NCBI RefSeq assembly: GCF_014873495.1 | Contig: NZ_JADBGF010000001.1 | Coordinates: 9,734,001 to 9,798,000 of the forward strand | Direction: 5' to 3' | DNA length: 64,000 nt | From: Streptomyces stelliscabiei | GTDB lineage: Bacteria; Actinomycetota; Actinomycetes; Streptomycetales; Streptomycetaceae | Shown here: piece by piece, positions 36,486-45,275 of the stretch | Position numbering within the stretch: position 1 is the stretch's first letter | Layout: each line of letters opens with the position of its first letter | Made by a program: the position numbers and the translations under genes | The notes under the pieces: model-generated | Databases searched by the model: none | What the model saw: the letters and a program-made list of their open reading frames with translations, nothing else | Told to the model about the DNA's origin: nothing

Positions 36486-36527
36486 GGCCCCCGCACCCGG
36501 TTGTTCCACGCACCGGGGGCGGGGGCC
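36486..36527 (+). terminator. Hairpin after the flavocytochrome gene
   Basis: Arms GGCCCCCGC-CCGG and complement with a 12-base loop and one bulge, 34 bases after the stop codon. The remaining 230 bases before the next gene hold no recognisable gene. Confidence 0.75.
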
Positions 36528-36756
36528 CCGGTGTTCGTCCAGGCGTCCACAACGGCCCAGTGCGTCCCATGCGGCGCCTATGGACGGTCTACCGGTCATC
36601 GCTGGTCGCAACTGGGGCGGAACTGCGGCAATTTCGGGCCCGCTCGTTCAGTACCGGTACATCAGGCGTCCCGGCCGTGCGTGCTTCGTAGGGTCCTTGC
36701 ACCCGGCGGCGGAAGGCGACGCCCGAGCCGCGCACCGACCAGGAGGAGACGCTGTC

Positions 36757-37131
36757 ATGAGCAATGTGGAGATTTCCCTGAAGGAGATCATGACGTCGAT
36801 CGAGGGCGCCTTGGGGACCGCGTTGGTCGACTACACCAGTGGCATGGCGCTGGGCACGTTGGGGGGCGGCAAGGACCTCGACCTGACCGTCGCGGCAGCG
36901 GGCAACACGGACGTGATCCGCGCCAAGACCCGCACCATGGAACACCTCGGTCTCAAGGGTGCGATCGAGGACGTACTGATCACCCTCGGCGGCCAGTACC
37001 ACATCATCCAGCCGCTCAAGGGCCGTGCCGGCAACGGGCTGTTCCTCTATCTCGTGCTCGACCGGACGAGGTCCAACCTGGCGATGGCCCGCCATCAGCT
37101 CAAGCGCATCGGGGCCGAACTCGACGTGTAG
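36757..37131 (+). CDS. Roadblock/LC7-like small protein
   Basis: A 124-residue soluble protein beginning MSNVEISLKEIMTSIEGALG. The pattern of an N-terminal helix, ALVDYTSGMALGTLG, and a C-terminal YLVLDRTRSNLAMARHQLKRI helix is that of the roadblock/LC7 (longin-like) fold, which in Streptomyces accompanies conservon sensor kinases and small GTPases. No GTPase, kinase or DUF742 partner gene is adjacent, so it appears to be a stand-alone member. AGGAGGAG lies nine bases before the ATG. Function unknown. Confidence 0.75.
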   Translation: MSNVEISLKEIMTSIEGALGTALVDYTSGMALGTLGGGKDLDLTVAAAGNTDVIRAKTRTMEHLGLKGAIEDVLITLGGQYHIIQPLKGRAGNGLFLYLVLDRTRSNLAMARHQLKRIGAELDV

Positions 37132-37167
37132 ACATCTCCGGGACAAGCGGCGTCGCACGCCCATGAC

Positions 37168-37183
37168 TTGAAGACTTCTTCAA
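37168..37183. promoter_or_regulatory. Perfect palindrome TTGAAGA-CT-TCTTCAA (probable ArsR operator)
   Basis: A 16-bp perfect inverted repeat in the gap before the ArsR gene. TTGAA/TTCAA arms are usual in ArsR/SmtB-type operators. It lies 177 bases upstream of the ArsR start. Confidence 0.65.
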
Positions 37184-37245
37184 CTGGGCATATCCAGATC
37201 AGGTCAATCCCCTGGGTGTGCGGCGCCGGATCCAGGAGGATTGAC

Positions 37246-37290
37246 CGCACCACCGACTTCCGCACCACCGATCTCCGCACCACCGACCGC
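37246..37290. repeat. Three tandem 15-bp repeats (CGCACCACCGA core)
   Basis: Units start at 37246, 37261 and 37276 and share CGCACCACCGA followed by a variable four-base tail. Being a multiple of three, they keep a frame open, but that frame has no ribosome site and no recognisable protein. Confidence 0.9.
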
Positions 37291-37359
37291 ACGGCGGCAC
37301 CGACGGCCCGCCGTGCGGTCGGGAAGAGCCCGTCACGCGCCAGGGAGTGAGCGATTCTC

Positions 37360-37731
37360 ATGCAGGTCCCCCTCTACCAGGCCAAGGCCGAGTTCTTCCG
37401 CATGCTCGGCCACCCGGTCCGTATCCGGGTCCTGGAACTGCTGCAGGGCGGCCCCCTTGCCGTACGCGACCTGCTGAGCGAGATCGACATCGAACCCTCC
37501 AGCCTCTCGCAGCAGTTGGCGGTACTGCGCCGCTCGGGGATCGTCATCTCCATCCGGGAGGGCTCCACCGTCAGCTACGCGCTCGCCGGTGGCGACGTGG
37601 CCGACCTGCTCCGCGCGGCCCGCCGGATCCTGACCGAACTCCTCGCCGGACAGCGGGAACTGCTGGCCGAACTCCAGCAGGCGGAAACCCAGCCGGCCCT
37701 CACCCCGGGCGGAGGCGAACGGCGCCCCTGA
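37360..37731 (+). CDS. ArsR-family transcriptional regulator
   Basis: A 123-residue winged-helix repressor (FFRMLGHPVRIRVLELL, PSSLSQQLAVLRRSGIV). It has no cysteines, so it cannot use the classical arsenic or zinc thiolate sites and probably senses something else. The ATG at 37360 is preceded by GGGAGTGAG. The gene that would normally follow and be controlled, an MFS carrier, survives only as a decayed fragment at 37909, leaving the regulator without an obvious local target. Confidence 0.92.
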   Translation: MQVPLYQAKAEFFRMLGHPVRIRVLELLQGGPLAVRDLLSEIDIEPSSLSQQLAVLRRSGIVISIREGSTVSYALAGGDVADLLRAARRILTELLAGQRELLAELQQAETQPALTPGGGERRP

Positions 37732-37908
37732 CCCGCGGCGGGGCTCTACGGAGGCCACGGCAACAGGCCCCCGACAGCGGGAAGTCGCCAGGTGTCCGGT
37801 CTCGCCGGTCGTGAGCCCGTGCATGCGTGGCTTGTACACGCAGTGTCGTCGTCGTGCACTGCGGCTGGGGCCGTTGGGGCGGGTTGACAGCACGACGTGG
37901 TGCTTGCA

Positions 37909-38331
37909 TGGGCCCGGCCTTGCTGCTGGCGCTGGGCACGATGATCGCGTACCCCTTCGAGATGGACACCATCGTGCGGCTCTCGGGTGACCGTCTCGCC
38001 GCCACCCACTACGGCCAGCACAACACCATCTGCGGTGTGGGCATCACCTTGGGGAACCTGCTCACCGGCGCGGCCCTCGACGCCGCCGGAGCGGCCGGCG
38101 TGTCCGCCCTGCCCTGGGCTGGCGCTGCCGGCCCTGGGGCTGGTCTGTGCCGGGGCCCTGTACGGGCTGCATCGCGCCGGACGGCTGACCCGGGCGGCTC
38201 CTGAGCCGACGCCCGCCGTGGTCCGACTCCGACCCGGAGTCCGCTGCCGGGGCGAGGAGAGGGGCTCATACCGCCCGCCTCGCCCCGGTTCGCCGCCGGT
38301 GCACCGGGGCGTAGGCCTCAGAGCGGGTTGA
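37909..38331 (+). pseudogene. Frameshifted C-terminal remnant of an MFS transporter
   Basis: The first frame reads ALLLALGTMIAYPFEMDTIVRLSG and THYGQHNTICGVGITLGNLLTG, the last helices of an MFS carrier. At about 38118-38125 the match moves to another frame (LALPALGLVCAGALYGLHRAGRL). The first ten or so helices are absent. A combination of 5' deletion and a single-base shift has inactivated it. It overlaps the end of the VOC gene on the other strand. Confidence 0.75.
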
Positions 38332-38698
38332 GGCGGGCCTTGAGCAGGCAGAACTCGTTGCCCTCGGGGTCGGTCAGGACGTGCCACTGCTCGTCGCCGG
38401 TCTGGCCGATGTCGGCCCGGCGCGCACCGAGCCTCAGCAGGCGTTCCAGTTCGGCGTCCTGGTCGCGGTCGGTGGCGTTGACGTCGATGTGCAGCCGGGA
38501 CTTCCCCGGCTCCGGCTCCTCCCGGTAACTGAGGATGATCGTCGGCTGGGGGCCGCCGAATCCCTCGCGCGGCCCGATCTCCAGCGTGCCGTCGTCCTCG
38601 CGGTCGAGTACGACGAAGTCCAGGACCTCGCACCAGAACCGCGCCAGCACCTCGGGTTCGCGGCAGCCGAGCACGAGTTCACTGATACGGCATGCCAT
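38318..38698 (-). CDS. VOC/glyoxalase-like protein
   Basis: A 126-residue VOC-superfamily protein with two beta-alpha-beta-beta-beta repeats (ISELVLGCREPEVLARFWCEVLDF; LHIDVNATDRDQDAELERLL; VLTDPEGNEFCLL). The His in LHIDV and Glu in NEF are possible metal ligands. Glyoxalase_6-type members of this kind are common in actinobacteria and mostly uncharacterised; some confer resistance. It follows the Ser/Thr kinase on the same strand after 145 bases. Confidence 0.88.
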   Translation of the reverse strand: MACRISELVLGCREPEVLARFWCEVLDFVVLDREDDGTLEIGPREGFGGPQPTIILSYREEPEPGKSRLHIDVNATDRDQDAELERLLRLGARRADIGQTGDEQWHVLTDPEGNEFCLLKARLNPL

Positions 38699-38843
38699 GG
38701 AAGCGACCTTCTCTCAGCCGGGGGACCGCCGGGGAGGCCATCCAGCGCATCGCACGGCCTCCGGCAGTGGAGATCAACCCGGCGACCGTACCGGACGAGA
38801 CGATCAAGGGCGAGAGGATTTCGGCGCCACGCCTGCCGGCCCG

Positions 38844-40700
38844 TCAGCTGTCCGCCGGGTACACGCGGGTCACCTTGCCCTTGGGGTCGGCCTCCAGATA
38901 GCCGGACTGGCTGTACTCGTCGCTGAAGTAGATGGCCATCCCGGCCGGGGTGTCGAAGATGTCGTTGGGCTGCCGCACCAGCAGGTAACGGTTCTCCGGG
39001 TCGGGGACGTTGAGCTTCTTCTCCGCCTCCTTCAGGAGTGCGGGGACCTTGTCCCAGTCGAAGTCGTCGAGACTGAGAGGCTGTTCGCCACCGGAGAGGG
39101 TGCCCTTGATGATGCCCTTCTCCACGCCCTGTCCCGGGCGGTAGGTGTAGGAGTCGTACTTCTTGTCACTGCCCTCGACCATGAGCTGCGCCGACACGAA
39201 GTCCGGGTAGACCGAGAAGTCGCCGAACGTGTCCCGGCCGGTCTCCTTCTTGAACGCCTTGATCGCGGTGCGGATGCCGTCCGGAGTCAGCATGTCGCCG
39301 GTCTCCGGGGTGTCCTCGGTCTCCGAGGTGTCCTTCTGCTTCGCGTCCGTCGGGTCGGCGTCGGCCGGTGAGGCGGTCGACTTCGGGGCGGACGTGGTGG
39401 CCGAGGCGGTCGGCGAGGCACCCGCGTCCGAGTCGCCGTTGTCGTCCAGGGGCAGCAGCCACCACAGCAGGCCCAGAACGCCGGCGAGCGAGGCTCCAGT
39501 CACGCCCAGCAGCACGCCGCCACGCCGTCCACGCCTCGGCGGCGGGCCCACGGGCGCGGTCACCGGCTGGTACGGGCCCTGTGGGGGGTGCCCCTGGGGC
39601 GAGTGTCCTTGTGGTGAGTGGTACGACGACGGCGGCGGGCCGAAACCGGCGGTCGTGGCGCGCGCCGGATCGGACGTGCTCTTGGCGATGCCGACGGAAG
39701 GCGGCGGGGAGGCGGTGGCGCCGGAGGCAGTGAACGCGGTCGGCGAGGTGAGGCCGCCCGGGTGGGGAGAGACCGGGCTGGTGGTGGGCGGCGGGGTCAG
39801 CGGGTACGAGGTGGGCTCGGCCCATGCCGCCGGAGTCGCCGGGCCGGACTCGACCTCGGCGAGCCGTTGGTCGAACACGGCTGCCGACGGCCGTGCGGCG
39901 GGATCCCGTACGAGCACGCTCATCAGCACGTCGCCCAGGGCTCCGGCGCGCACCGGGGGCACGACGTCGTCGTTGAGGACCGCGGCGAGGGTGGCCAGGG
40001 TGCTGCCGCGGCGCAGCGGGTGGTGGCCCTCCACCGCGGTGTACAGCATCATCGCCAGTGACCAGAGGTCGGAGGCGGAGCCGCCCTCGTGCCCGGAGAT
40101 GCGTTCCGGTGCCATGAAGTCGGGCGTACCGATGACCGAGCCGGTGGCGGTGAGACCGGTCGTCTCACGGATCGCGGCGATACCGAAGTCGGTGAGGACG
40201 GGGCGCCCGTCGGGGCGCATCAGCACGTTGGCGGGCTTGACGTCCCGGTGCTGGATACCGGCGTCGTGTGCGGCCGTCAGCGCGGCCAGCACCTGCCGGC
40301 CGATCCGCGTCGCCTCGGTCGGCGCCATCGGGCCCTGGGCCAGCCGGTCGGCCAGCGAGCCGCCGCTGACCAGTTCCATCACGAGCCACGGATAGGTGCC
40401 CTCACCGCCGTCGACTATGTGGTGGATGGTGACGACGTTCGGATGATCGATGCGAGCCAGGGCCCTGGCCTCGCGCAACACCCGTTCGCGCAGCTGCCGC
40501 GCGCCGTCGGGGTCGTACTCGGCGAGGTCCCGGTCGGGCGGGCGGACCTCCTTGACGGCCACCAGACGGTGCAGCACCAGGTCCCTGGCCCGCCAGACCG
40601 TCCCCATCCCGCCGCCACCGAGGCGGGTCTCCAACTCGAAGCGCCCGTCGACGACTCGTCTTTCGGGCCCTCTGTCGTCCTCGTTCATGGGCGGGAGCAT
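38844..40700 (-). CDS. Membrane Ser/Thr protein kinase (PknB-like) with novel extracytoplasmic domain
   Basis: A 618-residue transmembrane kinase. The catalytic domain (about 20-285) has the Gly loop LGGGGMGTVW, Lys50 in VAVKEV, HRDVKPANV (Asp153), DFG (171-173) and APE. A Pro/Ser-rich juxtamembrane linker follows, one helix (GVLLGVTGASLAGVLGLLWWLLPL) and an acidic Thr/Asp-rich stalk. The outer domain (about 480-618: DTFGDFSVYPDFVSAQLMVEG to VTRVYPADS) is not PASTA and I cannot assign it. ATG at 40700 has AAAGG seven bases upstream; ATG at 40688 is an alternative. Its start is divergent from the GH95 gene. Confidence 0.92.
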   Translation of the reverse strand: MLPPMNEDDRGPERRVVDGRFELETRLGGGGMGTVWRARDLVLHRLVAVKEVRPPDRDLAEYDPDGARQLRERVLREARALARIDHPNVVTIHHIVDGGEGTYPWLVMELVSGGSLADRLAQGPMAPTEATRIGRQVLAALTAAHDAGIQHRDVKPANVLMRPDGRPVLTDFGIAAIRETTGLTATGSVIGTPDFMAPERISGHEGGSASDLWSLAMMLYTAVEGHHPLRRGSTLATLAAVLNDDVVPPVRAGALGDVLMSVLVRDPAARPSAAVFDQRLAEVESGPATPAAWAEPTSYPLTPPPTTSPVSPHPGGLTSPTAFTASGATASPPPSVGIAKSTSDPARATTAGFGPPPSSYHSPQGHSPQGHPPQGPYQPVTAPVGPPPRRGRRGGVLLGVTGASLAGVLGLLWWLLPLDDNGDSDAGASPTASATTSAPKSTASPADADPTDAKQKDTSETEDTPETGDMLTPDGIRTAIKAFKKETGRDTFGDFSVYPDFVSAQLMVEGSDKKYDSYTYRPGQGVEKGIIKGTLSGGEQPLSLDDFDWDKVPALLKEAEKKLNVPDPENRYLLVRQPNDIFDTPAGMAIYFSDEYSQSGYLEADPKGKVTRVYPADS

Positions 40701-40953
40701 AGTTGCCTTTACCGCCAGCTTTCGCCGCTTCGTGCCGCGACGACTCGGCACGGCTGCCAACTCGGCCGGAGGGCCGCCGACTTGTGGTCACGCCGTGGCC
40801 GCGCAGGCCCGAGGCCAGGCCTCGACAATCGGTGATCCCTCCCTCTAGACATCCGATCTATTCAGCGGCGACGATGATCGCGCCTCTGGCGGAAGCCGAT
40901 ATGGCTGTCAGGTTTTAGCGAAAGAGCCGATGAATGGGCTGGGAGATCTTACT

Positions 40954-43900
40954 GTGATCAATGAATCCGACCCGCAGCGACGCAGCGTCCTCAAGTTCGG
41001 CAGTGCGCTCGCCTTCGCACCGTTGATCACACAGCTGACCGGAGGCACCCCCGTGGACCGAGCCGTCGCCGCCGGGAGCGCCGCCCCGGCCGCCGTCCAG
41101 TCACCGACCCTCTCCCGTACGGGGCTGAAGTACCGCGTCCCCGCCACGGCCTGGCAGTCGCAGGCGCTGCCGATCGGCAACGGCCGACTCGGTGCCATGC
41201 TCTTCGCCGATCCCGACGAGGAGCGCGTCCAGTTCAACGAACAGAGCCTGTGGGGCGGGGTCAACAACTACGACAACGCCCTCGCGGGCAGGCCCGACAG
41301 CGACTTCGACACCGGCATGACCGGCTTCGGCTCGTACCGGAACTTCGGCGACGTCGTCATCACCTTCGCCTCGCGCGCGCGTCCGAAGGTCACCGCCCCG
41401 CAGGGACCGTACAACAGCTCCGCGGAGGAAGGTGTCGACAAGTCCTGCGACGGTGCCTCGACCACCAAGTGGTGCATCGACGGGCCCGGTGCGAAGGTGC
41501 TGTGGCAGGTCGAGCTGCCCGACCCGGTCGCGGTCGCCTCGTACCGTCTGACGAGCGCCAACGACGTGCCGCAGCGCGACCCTCGGCAGTGGACCTTCTC
41601 GGGTTCCGCCGACGGCGACACCTGGATCACGCTGGACCGCCGCACGCTGGACGCGCCCTTCGAGAGCCGCCTGCAGACCAAGGAGTTCACCTGCGCCGAC
41701 AGCGCCGCCTACCGCTTCTACCGGTTCGACTTCGTCCCCGCGGCAGGCGTCAGCCACTTCCAGGTGAGCGAGATCGGCCTGGCCGGCGTCGATCTCGGCG
41801 GCGCCGGTTCGACGTACCTGTCCTCGCCCAGCGGACACTCCCAGGGGTCCGGATCGGGCGCCGGGTCCCGGGCCGCGGACATCTCCCGTTCGGTGGACGG
41901 CGATCCGGCCACGGTCTGGCGGGTCGGCTCCGCCGCGCCGGCGGTCCTCTGGCAGGCCGACCTGCCACGCGCCGCCGTCGTCACCTCGTACACGCTGACC
42001 TCGGCCCCCGACCGTCCCCACGAGGACCCCCGGCGATGGCTCCTGGAGGCGTCGCAGGACGGGCAGGCCTGGACGACCCTCGACACACAGGACCCGCAAA
42101 GGCCGTTCGCCGACCGTGGCGAGCGGCGGACCTTCCCGATCACCAACAGCACGGCCTACCGCGTCTACCGGCTCACCCTGGTCCCCGGCAGGTCCGCGAC
42201 CGGCCTGCAGATCGCGGAGATCGCGCTGACGGGCCCGACCTTCGACACCCGCACCCAGCGGACGGTCGTCGAGTACGAGCGCAGCCTCGACTTCGTCCAG
42301 GGCCTCCACGTCACCCGCTTCGGCCCGCCGGGGCGGCGCGTCCTGCGCGAGGCCTTCGCCAGCCGCTCGGCGGACGTCATGGTCTTCCGCTACACCTCCG
42401 ACAGCGCCCGGGGGCTCTCCGGCGCGATCGCGCTGACGTCCGGACAGGACAAGGCCCCGACCTCCGTCGACCCCGACACCCGGCGGATCGCCTTCAGCGG
42501 TGTCATGGGCAACGGCCTCCGGCACGCGTGCACCATCCAGGTCGTGGACACCGACGGCGACTTCGACGCCGACGGCTCGACGCTCAGGTTCAGCGACTGC
42601 ACGACGCTGACACTGCTCCTCGACGCCCGTACCGACTACAAGCTCGACGCCGCGGCCGGATGGCGGGGAGGCGATCCGCGGGCGGCCATCGACCGGGCGC
42701 TCGACAAGGCGGCCGCCCGGCCCTACCGCAAGCTGCGCGACCAGCACACCGCCCGGACCAGCGCTCTCATGAAGCGGGTCTCCGTCGCCTGGGGCACCTC
42801 CGCCGCCGATGTCGTCGCCCTGCCGACCGACGCCAGGCTGGCACGCTACGCGGCAGGGAAGACGGACCCCACCCTCGAACAGGCGATGTTCGACTACGGC
42901 CGGTACCTGCTCATCAGCTCCTCCCGCCCCGGCGGCCTGCCCGCCAACCTCCAGGGCCTGTGGAACGACAGCAACCAGGCGGCGTGGGCCTCCGACTACC
43001 ACACCAACATCAACATCCAGATGAACTACTGGGGAGCGGAGACGACGAACCTCGCGGAGTGCCACGAGGCACTCGTCGGCTTCATCCGGCAGGTGGCGGT
43101 GCCCAGCCGCGTGGCGACCCGCAACGCCTTCGGCGCCGGCACCCGGGGCTGGACCGCCCGCACCAGCCAGAGCGTCTTCGGCGGCAACGCCTGGGAGTGG
43201 AACACCGTCGCGAGCGCCTGGTACGCCCAACACCTCTACGAACACTGGGCGTTCACCCAGGACCTGGACTACCTCCGCTCGGTCGCCCATCCGATGATCA
43301 AGGAGATCTGCGAGTTCTGGGAGGACCACCTCAAGGAGCGTGAGGACGGACTCCTCGTCGCGCCGGACGGCTGGTCACCCGAGCACGGGCCGCGCGAGGA
43401 CGGGGTCATGTACGACCAGCAGATCATCTGGGACCTGTTCCAGAACTACCTCGACTGTGAGGCCGTCCTCGGCGCGGACCCCGCCTACCGGGCCAAGGTC
43501 GCGGACCTGCAGGCGCGCCTCGCACCGAACAAGATCGGCAAGTGGGGCCAACTGCAGGAGTGGCAGAGGGACATCGACAGCCCCACCGACATCCACCGCC
43601 ACACCTCACACCTCTTCGCGGTCTACCCGGGCCGCCAGATCACCCCGAGGAACCGCGATTTCGCGGCCGCCGCCCTCGTCTCGCTCAAGGCCCGGTGCGG
43701 GGAGAAGGACGGCGTCCCGTTCACCGCGGCGACGGTGTCGGGCGACAGTCGCCGCTCCTGGACCTGGCCCTGGCGGGCGGCCCTCTTCGCCCGCCTCGGC
43801 GACGGGCAGCGCGCCCAGGTCATGCTGCGGGGACTGCTCACCTACAACACGCTGCCCAACCTGTTCTGCGACCACCCGCCCTTCCAGATGGACGGCAACT

Positions 43901-44163
43901 TCGGCATCTCCGGGGCCGTGGCGGAGATGCTCCTGCAGAGTCACGACGGCGTCATCCACCTCCTTCCCGCACTCCCGGACGACTGGAAGGCCGAAGGGTC
44001 GTTCACCGGCCTGCGCGCTCGCGGTGGCTACGAGGTGAGCTGCGCGTGGCGCGACGGCAGGGTCACGTCGTACGACATCGTCGCCGACCGGGCGCGGGAC
44101 CGGAGGAAGGTCACCGTGCGGGTGAACGGCACCGAGAAGAAGGTGAAGCCGACCACACCCTGA
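40954..44163 (+). CDS. Tat-exported GH95 alpha-L-fucosidase/galactosidase with two nested F5/8C modules
   Basis: A 1,069-residue secreted enzyme. The leader MINESDPQRRSVLKFG carries a Tat motif. The GH95 N-terminal sandwich starts at WQSQALPIGNGRLGAMLF and is interrupted after GSYRNFGDVVITF by two discoidin-like modules (about 140-285 and 290-430), resuming at VVEYERSLDFVQGLHV. The catalytic (alpha/alpha)6 barrel shows LPANLQGLWNDSNQAAWASDYHTN, NINIQMNYW (Asn pair of the GH95 active site), WSPEHGP and MDGNFG. GH95 members invert alpha-1,2-fucose or alpha-galactose linkages, for example in xyloglucan. The GTG at 40954 follows GGGAGA by eight bases; ATG 40930 is the alternative. Confidence 0.92.
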   Translation: MINESDPQRRSVLKFGSALAFAPLITQLTGGTPVDRAVAAGSAAPAAVQSPTLSRTGLKYRVPATAWQSQALPIGNGRLGAMLFADPDEERVQFNEQSLWGGVNNYDNALAGRPDSDFDTGMTGFGSYRNFGDVVITFASRARPKVTAPQGPYNSSAEEGVDKSCDGASTTKWCIDGPGAKVLWQVELPDPVAVASYRLTSANDVPQRDPRQWTFSGSADGDTWITLDRRTLDAPFESRLQTKEFTCADSAAYRFYRFDFVPAAGVSHFQVSEIGLAGVDLGGAGSTYLSSPSGHSQGSGSGAGSRAADISRSVDGDPATVWRVGSAAPAVLWQADLPRAAVVTSYTLTSAPDRPHEDPRRWLLEASQDGQAWTTLDTQDPQRPFADRGERRTFPITNSTAYRVYRLTLVPGRSATGLQIAEIALTGPTFDTRTQRTVVEYERSLDFVQGLHVTRFGPPGRRVLREAFASRSADVMVFRYTSDSARGLSGAIALTSGQDKAPTSVDPDTRRIAFSGVMGNGLRHACTIQVVDTDGDFDADGSTLRFSDCTTLTLLLDARTDYKLDAAAGWRGGDPRAAIDRALDKAAARPYRKLRDQHTARTSALMKRVSVAWGTSAADVVALPTDARLARYAAGKTDPTLEQAMFDYGRYLLISSSRPGGLPANLQGLWNDSNQAAWASDYHTNINIQMNYWGAETTNLAECHEALVGFIRQVAVPSRVATRNAFGAGTRGWTARTSQSVFGGNAWEWNTVASAWYAQHLYEHWAFTQDLDYLRSVAHPMIKEICEFWEDHLKEREDGLLVAPDGWSPEHGPREDGVMYDQQIIWDLFQNYLDCEAVLGADPAYRAKVADLQARLAPNKIGKWGQLQEWQRDIDSPTDIHRHTSHLFAVYPGRQITPRNRDFAAAALVSLKARCGEKDGVPFTAATVSGDSRRSWTWPWRAALFARLGDGQRAQVMLRGLLTYNTLPNLFCDHPPFQMDGNFGISGAVAEMLLQSHDGVIHLLPALPDDWKAEGSFTGLRARGGYEVSCAWRDGRVTSYDIVADRARDRRKVTVRVNGTEKKVKPTTP

Positions 44164-44280
44164 CGGAGCCGCCGTCTCGCCGACGCCACGCCGGCCGGGC
44201 CGACGACGACTTCCCCGCCCCGAACGCGGCGGCCCACCTCGTCGGCCCGTCGGGCACGCCCGCCCGGTCCGGGGAGGAGG

Positions 44281-45048
44281 TCACCCGACGGCGTTGTCCA
44301 GATGGGCGATGACGGCCGGCACGTCGTCACTCTCGGTGCCGCGGATCAGCTGCAGGGCCGGCCGGACCAGGCCACCCGGCCGTGCCACCAACCGCGCGAG
44401 CACGGCCGCCCGCACGTCGAGTCGTTCGATGGTGGCCTCGCGCTCCTCCTCGTTCTGGCGGGCGAGCAGGACGGCGTTGTGCCAGGCCTCGGCACGGGAC
44501 TGGCGGACACTGAAGTCGAGGATCCGCTCGTCCGTGCGGGCGCCCAGCCGGTCCAGCAGCGACATGAGCGGTGACAGGGCGCCGACCGAGGCCTGCACCG
44601 CCAGCGCCACCCGCGCGATGATGTCGTTGATGAGCAGGAAGTCGTGCCGTAGCGCGTGGATGGCCTCGCCCGGGCCGGTGCGCGCCGCCGCGACGGCCAG
44701 GTCGAGGTTGACGTGCGCGTTCACGCCGAGCAGCAGGTGCTGGACGATGATCGTGTCGCCGTCGTCGAGCAGCCCGAACGCCTGACGCCAGCAGCGGGGC
44801 CCGCCCCGGTCGCGGCGCCAGGTGTCGTACGCGTCGAAGTAGCGGTTGCCGAAGAACGTGTCGAAACGGTCCATGCGGGCGCCGTCGTCGAACAGCCCGG
44901 CGTGGATGCCTGCCCGGACCTCGGCGGTCACCTGTCGGTACAGCGCCGCGAAATATCCGACGCGGTCACCGGAGCGGACGGCCTCCCGCACGATCCCGGC
45001 AAGCCCGTCCACGACCTCGTCGATGTTCTCCGCGTTCTTCGCAGCCAT
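44281..45048 (-). CDS. DUF5995-family protein
   Basis: A 255-residue, mostly helical soluble protein. It matches the DUF5995 pattern: MDRFDTFFGNRYFDAYDTWR, QHLLLGVNAHVNLDLAVAAA and HDFLLINDIIARV, in which HVNLDL and the Asp/His-rich helices could form a metal site. No biochemical role is known to me. GGGGAG lies seven bases before the ATG at 45048. It is divergent from the DNA ligase gene across 227 bases. Confidence 0.8.
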   Translation of the reverse strand: MAAKNAENIDEVVDGLAGIVREAVRSGDRVGYFAALYRQVTAEVRAGIHAGLFDDGARMDRFDTFFGNRYFDAYDTWRRDRGGPRCWRQAFGLLDDGDTIIVQHLLLGVNAHVNLDLAVAAARTGPGEAIHALRHDFLLINDIIARVALAVQASVGALSPLMSLLDRLGARTDERILDFSVRQSRAEAWHNAVLLARQNEEEREATIERLDVRAAVLARLVARPGGLVRPALQLIRGTESDDVPAVIAHLDNAVG

Positions 45049-45275
45049 GACCAACTCCCCTTCAGAGGACCCTGGTTGAGCCCGCCGCCCGAGTGGTGTC
45101 CGCCGTGCCGAGCACAGCCCCGTTGTACCACCGCACGGCCGGAACGGACCCGCCCCGCGGCGAAGTCCGGGCGGGAGCCCACCGTGCTTCCCGCCATGGC
45201 GGGGCCGGACCGGTGTGCCTCCGTTCGGTGCCCTTCGGCATGCGGGCCGGGAGGAAGCCGCGTACATGTGTCGGT

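Noticed and set aside
37168..37350. 60-residue frame containing the TTD repeats upstream of ArsR
   Set aside because: It would start inside the palindrome at a TTG with no ribosome site; its repetitive sequence comes from the 15-bp tandem DNA repeat.
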